This document shows positions 10,276 to 19,368 of a stretch of DNA of 64,000 nucleotides, one piece after another. How positions within the stretch are numbered: the first letter of the stretch is position 1; each line of letters opens with the position of its first letter. A model generated the notes under the pieces. That model made no database searches. It was not told the DNA's origin and was given only the letters and a program-made list of their open reading frames with translations. The DNA comes from Stentor roeselii (taxonomy: Eukaryota; Ciliophora; Heterotrichea; Heterotrichida; Stentoridae). The DNA lies in the NCBI GenBank assembly GCA_006503475.1, contig RSEH01000069.1, positions 62,001 through 126,000 on the forward strand, read 5' to 3'. Made by a program: the position numbers and the translations under genes.

Positions 10276-11262
10276 ATGCTCATGTTTATATTCCTTACAA
10301 TCGTTGTATCATCAAGTCTATCCTGCCTGCCATACCAATGTTACTCGACTGGGTCCTTTTCCGAAAAGCAGTGCATATTCGCTTCAAAGCAATCAGTCCA
10401 AATAAAGCCGTGCACTTCAAGCCTTGTGCCCTTTTGCGAAGCTCAATCAAAAAACTCCACCTGTCAACCATCACCAATAAAAAACCTGACGTCAACATCA
10501 TGGCCAGGAGAAAACTGTGAAAAAGACTCAGAATGTGCCTTCGGCATGTGCTTCAAAGGGACCTGCAACTCTTTCGACCTTGGCAAGGCCTGCGCTTTGG
10601 ACGACCAATGCAACCCAGGGTTATTTTGCAACACGTCTTCAAAGACCTGCGTGTTTCAGAAGCGCTTAGGCGAGGCAGGGTGTAGTCAAGACACGGACTG
10701 TTTGAACTCAGCAGGGTGCAATAAAGGCCTTTGTGTGAAATATTACACACTACCTGGTGGAAGTGATTTAGATAAATGTGATCAAAATATGAATCGATTG
10801 TGCAAGAGCTTGACTTGTGGAAAGATTGGAGATAAAGTGGTTTGTGGAAATGGGGTCAAATTGAATGGCACTGATTGCAACTTGTCTTCAGATTGCCTTT
10901 CGACTGTTGATGACGTTTTAGGGTATTCTTTGAATTCGGATTGTAAATGCTCTTTCAGTAAAAAACCGGAAAGTCTTTGCACCTTGTTTCCTGGAGATGA
11001 TGATTTCAAGAGTTATATTGAAAAGGAAAAAAGTTGGGTGGGTAGTAAGGAGATTAGAAAGTGTAATACTCAGAGAAGGTTCGCTGATGGATGCTTGAAA
11101 CAAAGTAAAGAAGGGACAGTTGTTATGTATTGGAGAATGAAAGTTGAACTTTACCCGATGATAGAAAATAACGAGAAATGCACGAAACAAGTCTTTAACA
11201 CCCAGTATTGGCACCTTGATGAAAGTTTAAGTGATGAAGAAAAGGTTAGAATAGCTTATTGA
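10276..11262 (+). CDS. Secreted cysteine-rich protein
   Basis: A 328-aa protein with a clear signal peptide (MLMFIFLTIVVSSSLSC) and about 30 cysteines in spaced groups such as CSQDTDCLNSAGCNKGLC and CALDDQCNPGLFCN. These resemble Dickkopf/EB-module-like disulfide motifs common in ciliate secreted or surface proteins. There is no TM segment, so it is probably exported or stored in secretory granules. I do not recognise a specific function. The start ATG lies 35 bases from the divergent Pro-Gly-rich gene, and the LRR gene begins 8 bases after its stop. Confidence 0.82.
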   Translation: MLMFIFLTIVVSSSLSCLPYQCYSTGSFSEKQCIFASKQSVQIKPCTSSLVPFCEAQSKNSTCQPSPIKNLTSTSWPGENCEKDSECAFGMCFKGTCNSFDLGKACALDDQCNPGLFCNTSSKTCVFQKRLGEAGCSQDTDCLNSAGCNKGLCVKYYTLPGGSDLDKCDQNMNRLCKSLTCGKIGDKVVCGNGVKLNGTDCNLSSDCLSTVDDVLGYSLNSDCKCSFSKKPESLCTLFPGDDDFKSYIEKEKSWVGSKEIRKCNTQRRFADGCLKQSKEGTVVMYWRMKVELYPMIENNEKCTKQVFNTQYWHLDESLSDEEKVRIAY

Positions 11263-11270
11263 ATTTAAAT

Positions 11271-13220
11271 ATGGAAATTCATCAGTTCAAAACTCTAAAA
11301 GTCTCCTTTCGTAACGTCTGTCTTTCTGAAGTCCTCGACGAAAATGACAGCAAATGCGAGACTTTTCAAGCAAGAAGTCTGGGAATCACCCAGATCGACA
11401 AGTTGCAGTTTTCATGCATCAAGATAAAAAAACTGGACTTGTCTCAAAATCGAATCGTTCATCTTTCTGGATTGTTTCAATTCCCAAACCTTACAAATTT
11501 AAACCTATCTCAAAACCTTATCCAGTCATTAACTGAACTTTTAAACATTAAAAACAAGTCAAATCTTCTTTTTCTTCAAGTTAATTCCAACCCTTTCGCC
11601 CGTCATCCGAATGTCTTGTCTCTTGTTGTCCAGCTCTTCCCAAGACTCAAGAAATTTGACGATGTTCAAGTCACAGATGACTTGAAGCAAGAAATTTTTG
11701 ATGGAAAAAGACTTGAAAAAAAAATTCCTGAATTTTTTAAGAAAAATTTAGAAATGATTGAAAAGTACTCAAATGATGTTCAACGACTTAAAATTCAATA
11801 TGAACTTCTTCAAGCTTGTAAAGGAAAGTTTAACCAGGCAGAAGGGCCTTACTGGGAAGATATCAATTCTCGACATTTAAAAGACTTAAAAAAACTGAAG
11901 AAAATTCCAAGTTTTCCGAGTTTTTTCAAGTCTTTCGAATACAAAACTTCTAGAATCAATGATTTTGTTGACTTGTATGGAAAAACAGTCACTGGCATTG
12001 GAGAGTTTAAAGTCTTTGAACTAAATGCGATTTCCTTGCTTTTCAAGCAAGTCATGAAAAAATTGCACAGCTGGGGTCTTCACAATCTTCAGCTTTTTAT
12101 CAATGAAAACGCTCAGGATTGCCTTGAAGAAGAAGTCAAGTTTTTCTTGTCCTTGTCTATTTTTTCTCAGTCAAAACTCTTAAAAACTGAAAAACCTGCA
12201 AAAAATTTAATTCCTGTTGAATTGAATTCAGATCATCCAGTCATTGAAAATTTGAATCATTTTCCGATTTTCCCTGATAATAAAAATTATTTGAAAGCGA
12301 TTTTTGAATGTCTTTCTGAACAGGTTAATATTTTAAAAGATCTGAACAGGGAACAAGAAGAACTTCTTTCTTTTGATGCGAGTTGTTTAGGAATACCGAG
12401 TCTTGCTGATAGATTTTTTCGAAGTGAGGACTTGGTTGAAGAGAGTTTTGAGGATTTTTCTCAGGTTTTTTCAAGATTTGATGCGCCAGTTGATGGGAAA
12501 AAAGAACTGGGCTGGTCTCACTCTTTTCGATATGAAGAAAAACAGGATGATGAGACTTTTACTGAAATAAAAAAAATCTTCGAGATCAGTGATGAACTTG
12601 TTAAATTCGAAGAAAAATCAAAAAAAAATTTTCATCAAATTCTTGAAAATACACTTAAACAAATTTCAATGATTTCTTTGAATAGAATGAAAAATGTTAT
12701 GAAAGATCTTCTTTTTTTTTCACATAAAAAACTGCTGAAAACATGCAAAAATTTGAGAAATCTTCAAAAATCTGAAGATTTTTTTAGAGGTAAAGGTTTA
12801 TTTAAAGTTTTTCGATTTTTGAAAGGTTTAAGAAACTTTTCTAAATGCCAGTCGGTAAAAGCTTTAAATTTTTACACAGGACGGTTAAAATTAGATGTTT
12901 TTTACAGTCTCAAAAGTTTCAGTTTGAGACAGAAAAGGCTGAAAAGAGCGTTGCAGGTGAAAAAGACGAACGAAATTCAAGAAAAAGTGAAAATTAAACA
13001 AGAAGTCGAAGAAGAATTCGGTAAAATCGTTTCAAGACTAACAGAAAACCAGTCAAACATAAAAAGGATCTGGAAAATCTTAAACAACGAAGAAAAATCT
13101 AAATGTTCATGTGGTGGGTTCAAATGTGAAAATTGCACTACAAAAAAAATGAAGTTTATAAAGAAAGAACTCGGCTTCTTGAAGACTAAAATCTCGAAAG
13201 ACTTGAAAAATAGGTGTTAA
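11271..13220 (+). CDS. Leucine-rich-repeat and coiled-coil protein
   Basis: A 649-aa protein from the ATG at 11271. The open frame extends slightly upstream but only with non-ATG codons overlapping the previous stop. Residues ~50-130 hold SDS22-type LRRs (LDLSQNRIVHLSGL, LNLSQNLIQSLTEL, then an LRR-cap-like NPFARHPNVLSLVVQLFPRLKKFDD). The rest is charged helical sequence with no known domain. A CSCGGFKCENC cysteine cluster near the C-terminus may bind metal. LRR-plus-coiled-coil proteins of this style are common at basal bodies and axonemes, but localisation is inference. It is 8 bases after one stop and 14 bases before the next gene. Confidence 0.82.
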   Translation: MEIHQFKTLKVSFRNVCLSEVLDENDSKCETFQARSLGITQIDKLQFSCIKIKKLDLSQNRIVHLSGLFQFPNLTNLNLSQNLIQSLTELLNIKNKSNLLFLQVNSNPFARHPNVLSLVVQLFPRLKKFDDVQVTDDLKQEIFDGKRLEKKIPEFFKKNLEMIEKYSNDVQRLKIQYELLQACKGKFNQAEGPYWEDINSRHLKDLKKLKKIPSFPSFFKSFEYKTSRINDFVDLYGKTVTGIGEFKVFELNAISLLFKQVMKKLHSWGLHNLQLFINENAQDCLEEEVKFFLSLSIFSQSKLLKTEKPAKNLIPVELNSDHPVIENLNHFPIFPDNKNYLKAIFECLSEQVNILKDLNREQEELLSFDASCLGIPSLADRFFRSEDLVEESFEDFSQVFSRFDAPVDGKKELGWSHSFRYEEKQDDETFTEIKKIFEISDELVKFEEKSKKNFHQILENTLKQISMISLNRMKNVMKDLLFFSHKKLLKTCKNLRNLQKSEDFFRGKGLFKVFRFLKGLRNFSKCQSVKALNFYTGRLKLDVFYSLKSFSLRQKRLKRALQVKKTNEIQEKVKIKQEVEEEFGKIVSRLTENQSNIKRIWKILNNEEKSKCSCGGFKCENCTTKKMKFIKKELGFLKTKISKDLKNRC

Positions 13221-13234
13221 TTAAAATATAACTA

Positions 13235-13786
13235 ATGGAAAATAGAATCATTTTTCAATACGACCCAGATTCTCAACAGTTTATTTTCCCGAGTTTTCCT
13301 TCGGATCGGCAGAAATTTCAGAATTTCATCAGAAGAACTCATGTTTTGTTGTCGGAAGTGAATCATGTTGTTGATCAGGTAAATTCTTGTAAGGATAAAA
13401 GACAATCTAGTGAAAATATCGACTTTAAACTAAAATATTCTCAGGCTGTTAGGATTCTTTTTGTTGAAATTTTCTTGATTTTAACCTTTATGATACTCAT
13501 GATTGCCAAGGTTTATTATTTAAAACAGGTTAAACTTGAAATTGTTGCTTTTCCTTTGCTTATTGTTGCACTTGTAATGAATTTTATTATTGTTGTGATG
13601 AAAGGGAAAGTTAACTTTAAGTGCTCGAAAAAGAAAAGGCAGAACTTGCCAAATGCGATTTTTAGAAATGAAATTTTTAATGTTTTGCATAGCTATAATA
13701 AGAAAAACACATATGGGTTGGAATGGAAAATAATGGACCGAGGTAAATACCTAGAGCTAAGTGAAAAGCCACCAAACAAAACCTAA
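13235..13786 (+). CDS. Small membrane protein, two TM segments
   Basis: A 183-aa protein with two adjacent hydrophobic helices (about residues 69-89, ILFVEIFLILTFMILMIAKV, and 98-118, IVAFPLLIVALVMNFIIVVM) separated by a short polar loop. N- and C-terminal flanks are polar. No family is recognised. It starts 14 bases after the LRR gene, and its TAA is separated from the convergent CDPK stop by a single base, so the two mRNAs' 3' UTRs must overlap. Confidence 0.72.
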   Translation: MENRIIFQYDPDSQQFIFPSFPSDRQKFQNFIRRTHVLLSEVNHVVDQVNSCKDKRQSSENIDFKLKYSQAVRILFVEIFLILTFMILMIAKVYYLKQVKLEIVAFPLLIVALVMNFIIVVMKGKVNFKCSKKKRQNLPNAIFRNEIFNVLHSYNKKNTYGLEWKIMDRGKYLELSEKPPNKT

Positions 13787-13787
13787 C

Positions 13788-15311
13788 TTACGCATTAATT
13801 TCACTTAACATAATATTTTTAAACTCCTCCAAATCAATAACTCCATCTCCATTAGTATCCGCATCACTTAAAATCTTCATCCAAACCTGATCAAGTTCCC
13901 CATCATCCGCTCCAAGAAACATTTTAATCTCATTAACCGAAATAGTTCCATTTTTATCTCGATCATAAGCCTTGAAAGCACTTTCAAGTATTTGTTGACT
14001 AAGTTGTTTCTGCCAATTAATAGTAGCAGTGATAAACTCATTATAATCAATCATTCCATTCAAGTCACTATCACAATTTTTCAATATATCCGCAAGTCCA
14101 ATAGCAGAACTCAAAGTAATATTTTGATACCCAAGTTTAAGTTCAAGAGGACTCAGGTGTCCATCGCCATTTTTATCAATTTTCACGAAAGCTTTCCGAA
14201 GTTCTTCAATTTGTTGACTAGCAGTGAGGTTTGAAGCGATATATTGAAGAGTTGCTTGTTGAAGTCGAGATGTTGACCTGAAAACTGCGAGTTTTTTCAG
14301 AGCTTTTTCATCAACAAGGTTATCTTCAATCATTCCTTTCGACCTTTGCTGGATCCAGTCATCGTTCCAAGCCTCTTCAGCTGAAGGGCGTTTTTCAATG
14401 TTTTTGCTTAAAAGTCTTGTGATGAACTCTTTGGCTTCTTTTGAGATGTTGGACCATTGACTACCTGAGAAGCTGAAAACTCCTCTTGATATCTTCTTAA
14501 AAATCTCTGATTCCGTCTGCCCAGCGAAAGGGACTTTTCCTGACAACATGATGTACAAAATGACCCCTGCACTCCAAACATCACATTTACTGTCATAAGA
14601 CCCTTCAATCACCTCAGGGGCGACATAATAAGCCTAAGTGAAAATTACAGTTCCTATAAAGCGATTAAGTTTACATTTCCCTGTGCATTGTTTACTTATC
14701 CCGAAATCAATAATTTTAAGTAAAGAGTCCCCAGCTTCTGTTAAAAGAAGAATATTTTCAGGTTTCAAGTCGCCATGGATAAAGCCTTTTTGATGAATGT
14801 GTATCAGACCTGAGAACAATTGAAACATGTATCTCGCTGCTGTGTTCTCTGTAAATGGACGATTTTTGAAAATACGGTCAAAAAGCTCTCCACCTTTACA
14901 AAGTTCTGTGATTATGTTTAACTTGAAGTTGTCTTCAACCACCTCGATGATCCTCACGATGTTCGGATGGTCGAAAGACTTCAAAGCTTCTACTTCATTT
15001 ACCAGGTTTTGGGTCTGGTCGTCTGTTAGAACGTTTTTTGCAATGATTTTCACAGCTCTGTCTATTGATGTCTCGATGTGCGTTGCAAGTCGCACTGAAC
15101 TGAAACTTCCACTTCCAATGATCTCACTCATCTTGTAGGTCTCTTCTATTAAACCTTTCGAGGAATGGACAAAAACTTGTTGTCGAATTGGAAAAAAGAA
15201 TTCTGATAGTCTTTCTTCGAGACTTGAAGCAGCACTTCTTATCATGTCTGGAGCTTTTTCGTTGTTAATTATTTCAAAACATCGGTGAACTCGTTCTTGG
15301 CAACATCCCAT
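13788..15311 (-). CDS. Calcium-dependent protein kinase (CDPK), one 15-nt intron
   Basis: Two exons (15311-14649 and 14633-13788) give 502 aa. The N-terminus MGCCQERVHRC offers Gly2 for myristoylation and Cys3/Cys4 for palmitoylation, suggesting membrane attachment. Kinase features: Gly loop IGSGSFSSVR, AVK lysine, catalytic HGDLKPEN, DFGIS and, after splicing, GTAYYVAPEV with the APE motif. The usual HRD is HGD, so this is a non-RD kinase. Four EF-hand loops follow (DKNGDGHLSPLE, DSDLNGMIDYNE, DRDKNGTISVNE, DTNGDGVIDLEE), all with Asp1 and Glu12, so all four should bind calcium. The junction domain lies between. Length is typical of plant and alveolate CDPKs. A Ca2+-to-phosphorylation role is known for the family; substrates are unknown. 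Confidence 0.95.
14634..14648 (-). other. 15-nt intron in the CDPK gene
   Basis: On the minus strand the intron is GTAATTTTCACTTAG. Removing it restores the invariant kinase activation-segment sequence RFIGT|AYYVAPEV in phase 0. Retaining it ends the protein at the intron's own TAG. Confidence 0.96.
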
Positions 15312-15344
15312 TTTTTATTTAGGGTTATTGGAGATTGAGTTATA

Positions 15345-15950
15345 ATGGAAAAAAGGATGATGGTGAAAAATGAGGGTCAAATGATTTTCTTTGTTTTTGC
15401 TGGGTTGCAAAGAGAAGAAAATCAAGAAGGTGGAAAAAATTTTAACTTTCAGTTACTTAGAGATGCGTTAAAAGTCTTTGTTCTTTCAAAAGCGCAGATG
15501 TCGAGTTTTCATAAGTTTTCAATTGTGAAGAGCTTGAAAATAAATGAGGGTACTTCTGATATTGACCAACTTCGATCTGAAATCGATTCTTTAGATTTTG
15601 ATCGATTTGGAAGTTGTGAGTCGATAATTTCAAAGATTCTTGAAAGTCGATCTCCAAATGAAACCATGATTTATCAATTTATCATAATATTTGGAGATGC
15701 TGAAATCGAAGGTCTACTTGAAAATCTTAATCAATTGCCAGACGTTTTCATCGATTTCGTATCAATCGGTAAGGAAAACAAAAATACTGAAAATTTGCAT
15801 ATTTTTCACAGTCACCTTATTCAAGAGTCCTCTAAAAAAAGCCTTTTTTTTAAAGTAAAAAATTCCTTCGACCTGTTCCGTGCAATGAGCCTTTTAACAG
15901 CTCATCCTCAACAGCGAGTCTCTCAAGATTTCTTGACATCTCTAAATTAA
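15345..15950 (+). CDS. MERIT40/BABAM1-like VWA-fold protein
   Basis: A 201-aa protein. The N-terminal LLRDALKVFVLSKAQ...HKFSIV stretch and the C-terminal LLTAHPQQRVSQ match the start and end of the VWA-like fold of human MERIT40 (LKTLQMFVRSKH...; LLAHPLQRPCQ), as recalled. MERIT40 is the scaffold of the BRISC and BRCA1-A K63-deubiquitinase complexes. It is shorter than the human protein (329 aa) because the disordered N-terminus is absent. The match rests on two motifs plus length, so a related VWA protein is possible. It starts 33 bases from the divergent CDPK and ends 9 bases before the TTLL gene. Confidence 0.6.
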   Translation: MEKRMMVKNEGQMIFFVFAGLQREENQEGGKNFNFQLLRDALKVFVLSKAQMSSFHKFSIVKSLKINEGTSDIDQLRSEIDSLDFDRFGSCESIISKILESRSPNETMIYQFIIIFGDAEIEGLLENLNQLPDVFIDFVSIGKENKNTENLHIFHSHLIQESSKKSLFFKVKNSFDLFRAMSLLTAHPQQRVSQDFLTSLN

Positions 15951-15959
15951 TAATCTTGA

Positions 15960-17642
15960 ATGGAACTAAAACAACAGCCTCTGAACAGGTCCTTGTCAAG
16001 TAACTGCATTTTTCGCAAAGTTCCTCCAAACAAGGCGAAGTCTTCACTTAAAGAAGATCAAGGCACTTCATGTAAAACAGTTTTTAAACTGAACTACTCA
16101 AGAAGAGTCATCAACTCAGCAGTGGGCAAAGTCCCTTCAAATGAAGAGAAAAAATCAGAACCGGAATCAAGGACTACTCCGATTAATAGAAAAAAGTTAG
16201 AAAAGTCTTGTTTTAGCTCAAATAACCTTTCAAGGTCAAGGGCTCGTGACAAGAGCAGTTCAGCGAAAAATGAAAATTTAAGAACTTCGAAAAAAATACA
16301 AAAATTTGGATTTTTTAAAACTATCAAAGGAATCAAATGGGGAAAAAATAATGAAGAACTTTTAAAAGCCCTTCAGAAGAGTAATGGTTTTTTTACCAAG
16401 AATGAAGGAATTAATAGGTTTAAGTTTTACATCGCACCTGGGAATAACTCGGAGTTGGTTGTTGATATTATGAAGAGAAGGCAGATGTGGAAAAGGATTT
16501 ATTGCTTTAAAAGAGCTCATTTTATTTGGACTCCTTGGCTTAGCTTTAATGTTTTACCTATTTTGCATTGTGTTAATAAAGCGGAAAATGTGAATCTTAG
16601 TAAAAATGTTTTGGAAGATTATTCGAATATTCCTGAAAATTTTTGTTATGAAGTTAGTCCTAAGCAAGAACTGGATATGTCGAAAATCAAACTTTATAAT
16701 AAATTGCCTGGGAATTTTGAACTTGCTTGGAAAAAACAATTGTTTTATAATATGTGTGGATATTATAAGAAAAATAATGTTGACCCTTTCACGAGAATTC
16801 CACTTACTTATCATGTAAAAGTAGGGTCTTATGACAGTATATTTAGAGTGTTTTATGCAAAGTTTATGGAATTTCAACGGAATGACCAGCCAAACATCTG
16901 GATAATAAAACCAGGTGAAAATACAAATCGAGGTTTCGGTATCCGAGTCTGTTCAAAAATCGAAGAAATAATCGAAAGCGTGAACGATTTTTCAGAAGAA
17001 TACGGGCGTACATTCATAGTTCAAAAGTACATCGAAAAGCCTTTACTTTACCTTGGCCGTAAGTTCGACATCCGATGTTACGCATTAGTAACAAGTTTCC
17101 AAGGCAACACCCAAGCATTTTTTTACAAAGAAGGCTACATCAGGACATGTTGTGAAAAATACAACATAAAAAACGTAAAAAACCAATTCATCCATTTAAC
17201 CAACGACGCAATCCAAAAGTTTTCAATAGGCTACGGAAAGTTCGAAAACGCAAACAAACTCTCTTATGAACAACTACAAGAATACCTCGAGACTTTCGAT
17301 AAAAATGTCAACTTCTTTAAAGACATTCTTCCTCTCATGAAGCAAATCGTTTTAGACACTGTTTTAGCAACTTATGAAAAATTAAACCCAAGTAAAAAAA
17401 TTCAGTGCTTTGAGGTGCTTGGATATGACTTCATGATTGACTCGAATTATAAACCTTGGCTTATTGAAGTTAATACTAATCCTTGCTTAGAGCTTGTTAG
17501 TCCTTATTTAGAAGTCTTGATTCCGAAGATGCTGGAAAACGCTTTCGCGTTGACTGTTGACCAGTTCTTTAAGGGGAACTCGTTTTTAAAGAATGGATTT
17601 GAGATGGTTTTTAATGAGGCTTCGGCTGGAATGAATTTATAA
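15960..17642 (+). CDS. Tubulin-tyrosine-ligase-like (TTLL) enzyme
   Basis: A 560-aa ATP-grasp ligase that adds amino acids to tubulin tails (glutamylation, glycylation or tyrosination). Core motifs: WIIKPGENTNRGFGI (ATP-binding lysine and glycine loop), VQKYIEKPLLYLGRKFDIR (nucleotide and tubulin contacts), FIHLTNDAIQ and FEVLGYDFMIDSNYKPWLIEVNTNPCLE (Mg/ATP-binding acidic and Asn residues). The first ~120 residues are basic, Ser-rich and likely disordered. Ciliates have large TTLL families, and I cannot tell glutamylase from glycylase by eye. The ATG lies 9 bases after the MERIT40-like stop. Confidence 0.92.
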   Translation: MELKQQPLNRSLSSNCIFRKVPPNKAKSSLKEDQGTSCKTVFKLNYSRRVINSAVGKVPSNEEKKSEPESRTTPINRKKLEKSCFSSNNLSRSRARDKSSSAKNENLRTSKKIQKFGFFKTIKGIKWGKNNEELLKALQKSNGFFTKNEGINRFKFYIAPGNNSELVVDIMKRRQMWKRIYCFKRAHFIWTPWLSFNVLPILHCVNKAENVNLSKNVLEDYSNIPENFCYEVSPKQELDMSKIKLYNKLPGNFELAWKKQLFYNMCGYYKKNNVDPFTRIPLTYHVKVGSYDSIFRVFYAKFMEFQRNDQPNIWIIKPGENTNRGFGIRVCSKIEEIIESVNDFSEEYGRTFIVQKYIEKPLLYLGRKFDIRCYALVTSFQGNTQAFFYKEGYIRTCCEKYNIKNVKNQFIHLTNDAIQKFSIGYGKFENANKLSYEQLQEYLETFDKNVNFFKDILPLMKQIVLDTVLATYEKLNPSKKIQCFEVLGYDFMIDSNYKPWLIEVNTNPCLELVSPYLEVLIPKMLENAFALTVDQFFKGNSFLKNGFEMVFNEASAGMNL

Positions 17643-17722
17643 GTTGATTGTTTTTTGTTGGAGGATTTGACGGTTTCGTATTGTTTTAGATAAGGAGGGG
17701 AGAGTTTTATTAGATTATTTAA

Positions 17723-18361
17723 CTAGTCGTCAAGGTCTTTTTGAGCTTTTGCGATTTTTTCGAGTTTAGCGAATAGGTCGAGTTTTGCTGGTACTTTGGG
17801 GAGACTGTCTGAGTCTTGACATGTCTCTTCGAAACTGTTACCTGGAGGACGAGGACCTTCTAGCTCAATGTTGTTCATTAGACCAGTTGTGAAAATAATT
17901 ACAGGGGCTACGTCCCTATCACTAGTAATCGATTCCTGAATTTCCATAAGTCGATCATGTCTTCCAAATTCATCATAAACATCAACAAACAGCTGATTAT
18001 CATAAATCTTCGGCGCATATTTCAAATTTTCCCCAGTGAGAATAAAGAGTTTTTCATCAGTCTTAGAACTTTTCTTAGCAGATACTTTTTTCTTCTTGAC
18101 GACCTGATTGCTATTTTTTGTCTTCACAGATCTAGGAGGGCTGCAGTTGCAAGACATGAAGACCCGAGGACTAGGCTGCCTGGAGGTGGTCTTAACACAA
18201 GATGTGATTTTTTTTACCTTAGAGAGTATCGACGAGTTTGGACTGTTTTTCGAAGTTTTATACTTGTTGACTACTTTTTTCGTTGCATTTGAAGGTACTT
18301 TGGCTTTAGGTTCTTCAAAAAAGCAGGGAATGCTGAGTTTTTTTGAGTGAGCCTTTTTCAT
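17723..18361 (-). CDS. Basic Ser/Lys-rich protein of unknown function
   Basis: A 212-aa protein whose first half is rich in Lys and Ser with SPR/SPS motifs, likely disordered. The second half is more ordered (TGENLKYAPKIYDNQLFVDVYDEFGRHDRLMEI) and ends in an acidic DLDD tail. No family is recognised. The ATG at 18361 and a continuous frame with ordinary codon use support it. It is convergent with the TTLL gene, 80 bases away. Confidence 0.65.
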   Translation of the reverse strand: MKKAHSKKLSIPCFFEEPKAKVPSNATKKVVNKYKTSKNSPNSSILSKVKKITSCVKTTSRQPSPRVFMSCNCSPPRSVKTKNSNQVVKKKKVSAKKSSKTDEKLFILTGENLKYAPKIYDNQLFVDVYDEFGRHDRLMEIQESITSDRDVAPVIIFTTGLMNNIELEGPRPPGNSFEETCQDSDSLPKVPAKLDLFAKLEKIAKAQKDLDD

Positions 18362-18582
18362 TTTTAATCTGTTAAGTTTTATCGAAAGCCCTCAACCAAT
18401 ATAACCTCAAGAAAACTATAAAAACTTTCACATAAAAAACTAATTAAAACATTTTTATCAAATCTTGTAATCATCAAAACCTTTAATTTTCTTAATATGC
18501 AAAAATTATCTTTCATTCGTAACTCTTTCAAAATACTTCAAATAAGCCATTATCCCTCAACCCTTTCAAACTTTCCATAAAA

Positions 18583-19359
18583 ATGGGACAAGTTAGCGGA
18601 AAACTCTGCGACCAGTGCTCCTACTGCTTGATCTTCCTTCACCTGTCACGCAAAAAAAGCCTTCAATACCTTGAACTCGAAGACTTCGGCGTGACTGTCA
18701 AGGAAGAAAAGCCTGAAATCATCGAAGAGCCTTTAAAGCAAGACCCAATTTTATATCTTGTCGACCCTTCAGAATTCCTCAACTTTTACCTGGAGCCTCT
18801 CGAGTTTAACTGCGAAAAGCTTTTAGAAAAAGAAGGTATCTTGATCTATGGTACTACTTTCGAAGAAGGTTTTTTAATAAAATCGACTTGGAACAGTAAG
18901 TTTTCCCCAGATTCACTTTATTCTTATTTTCGCGACTTGGACCAGCGGAAACTTTGGGATAAAAACTTAGAAAAAATCGAAGAAATGCCAGGGCAAGGGT
19001 CAGAAGAGTTTTATACTTACATGAGGTTCAAGAAAGTCATCGCGATTTCTCAGAGAGACTCAGTTATTGTCAGTCAGAAGTTTGAGAAAAATGATGGAAT
19101 TATGCTGGTCAGTAAGAGTTGTCACCTTGAACAGTACCCGGAGATGGAAAATATAACTCGAATGAAAATTTATGTCGCTGGGTATTATTTTAAAGCGGTT
19201 GAAGACCCGGTTTGGAAAAGTAGGATTTTTAGCTGTACTAAAGGAAACTTTGGAGGGAATATGGCTCATAAGTTTGTTTTGAAAGCTACTGCTTCGGCTT
19301 TGCCTCCTATGTATAAGGCTATGGAAAAATGCATGGAAAACTTTTTAGTAAGAAAATGA
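18583..19359 (+). CDS. START-domain lipid-binding protein
   Basis: A 258-aa protein with a START-type lipid-transfer fold over about residues 75-255. Visible are the FSPDSLYSYFRDLDQRKLWDKNLEKIE helix and turn, YMRFKKVIAISQRDSVIVSQ strands and the C-terminal amphipathic helix ALPPMYKAMEKCMENF. START proteins bind phospholipids, sterols or ceramide in a hydrophobic cavity. The N-terminus MGQVSGK resembles an N-myristoylation signal, with Cys9 and Cys12 as possible palmitoylation sites, which would tether it to membranes (inference). It ends 9 bases from the convergent three-exon gene. Confidence 0.85.
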   Translation: MGQVSGKLCDQCSYCLIFLHLSRKKSLQYLELEDFGVTVKEEKPEIIEEPLKQDPILYLVDPSEFLNFYLEPLEFNCEKLLEKEGILIYGTTFEEGFLIKSTWNSKFSPDSLYSYFRDLDQRKLWDKNLEKIEEMPGQGSEEFYTYMRFKKVIAISQRDSVIVSQKFEKNDGIMLVSKSCHLEQYPEMENITRMKIYVAGYYFKAVEDPVWKSRIFSCTKGNFGGNMAHKFVLKATASALPPMYKAMEKCMENFLVRK

Positions 19360-19368
19360 GTATTTACA

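Noticed and set aside
11245-11270. Fusion of the secreted protein and the LRR gene by a mini-intron
   Set aside because: The only GT before the stop does not lead to an AG at 15 or 16 nt, and a secreted N-terminus on this LRR protein would be odd.
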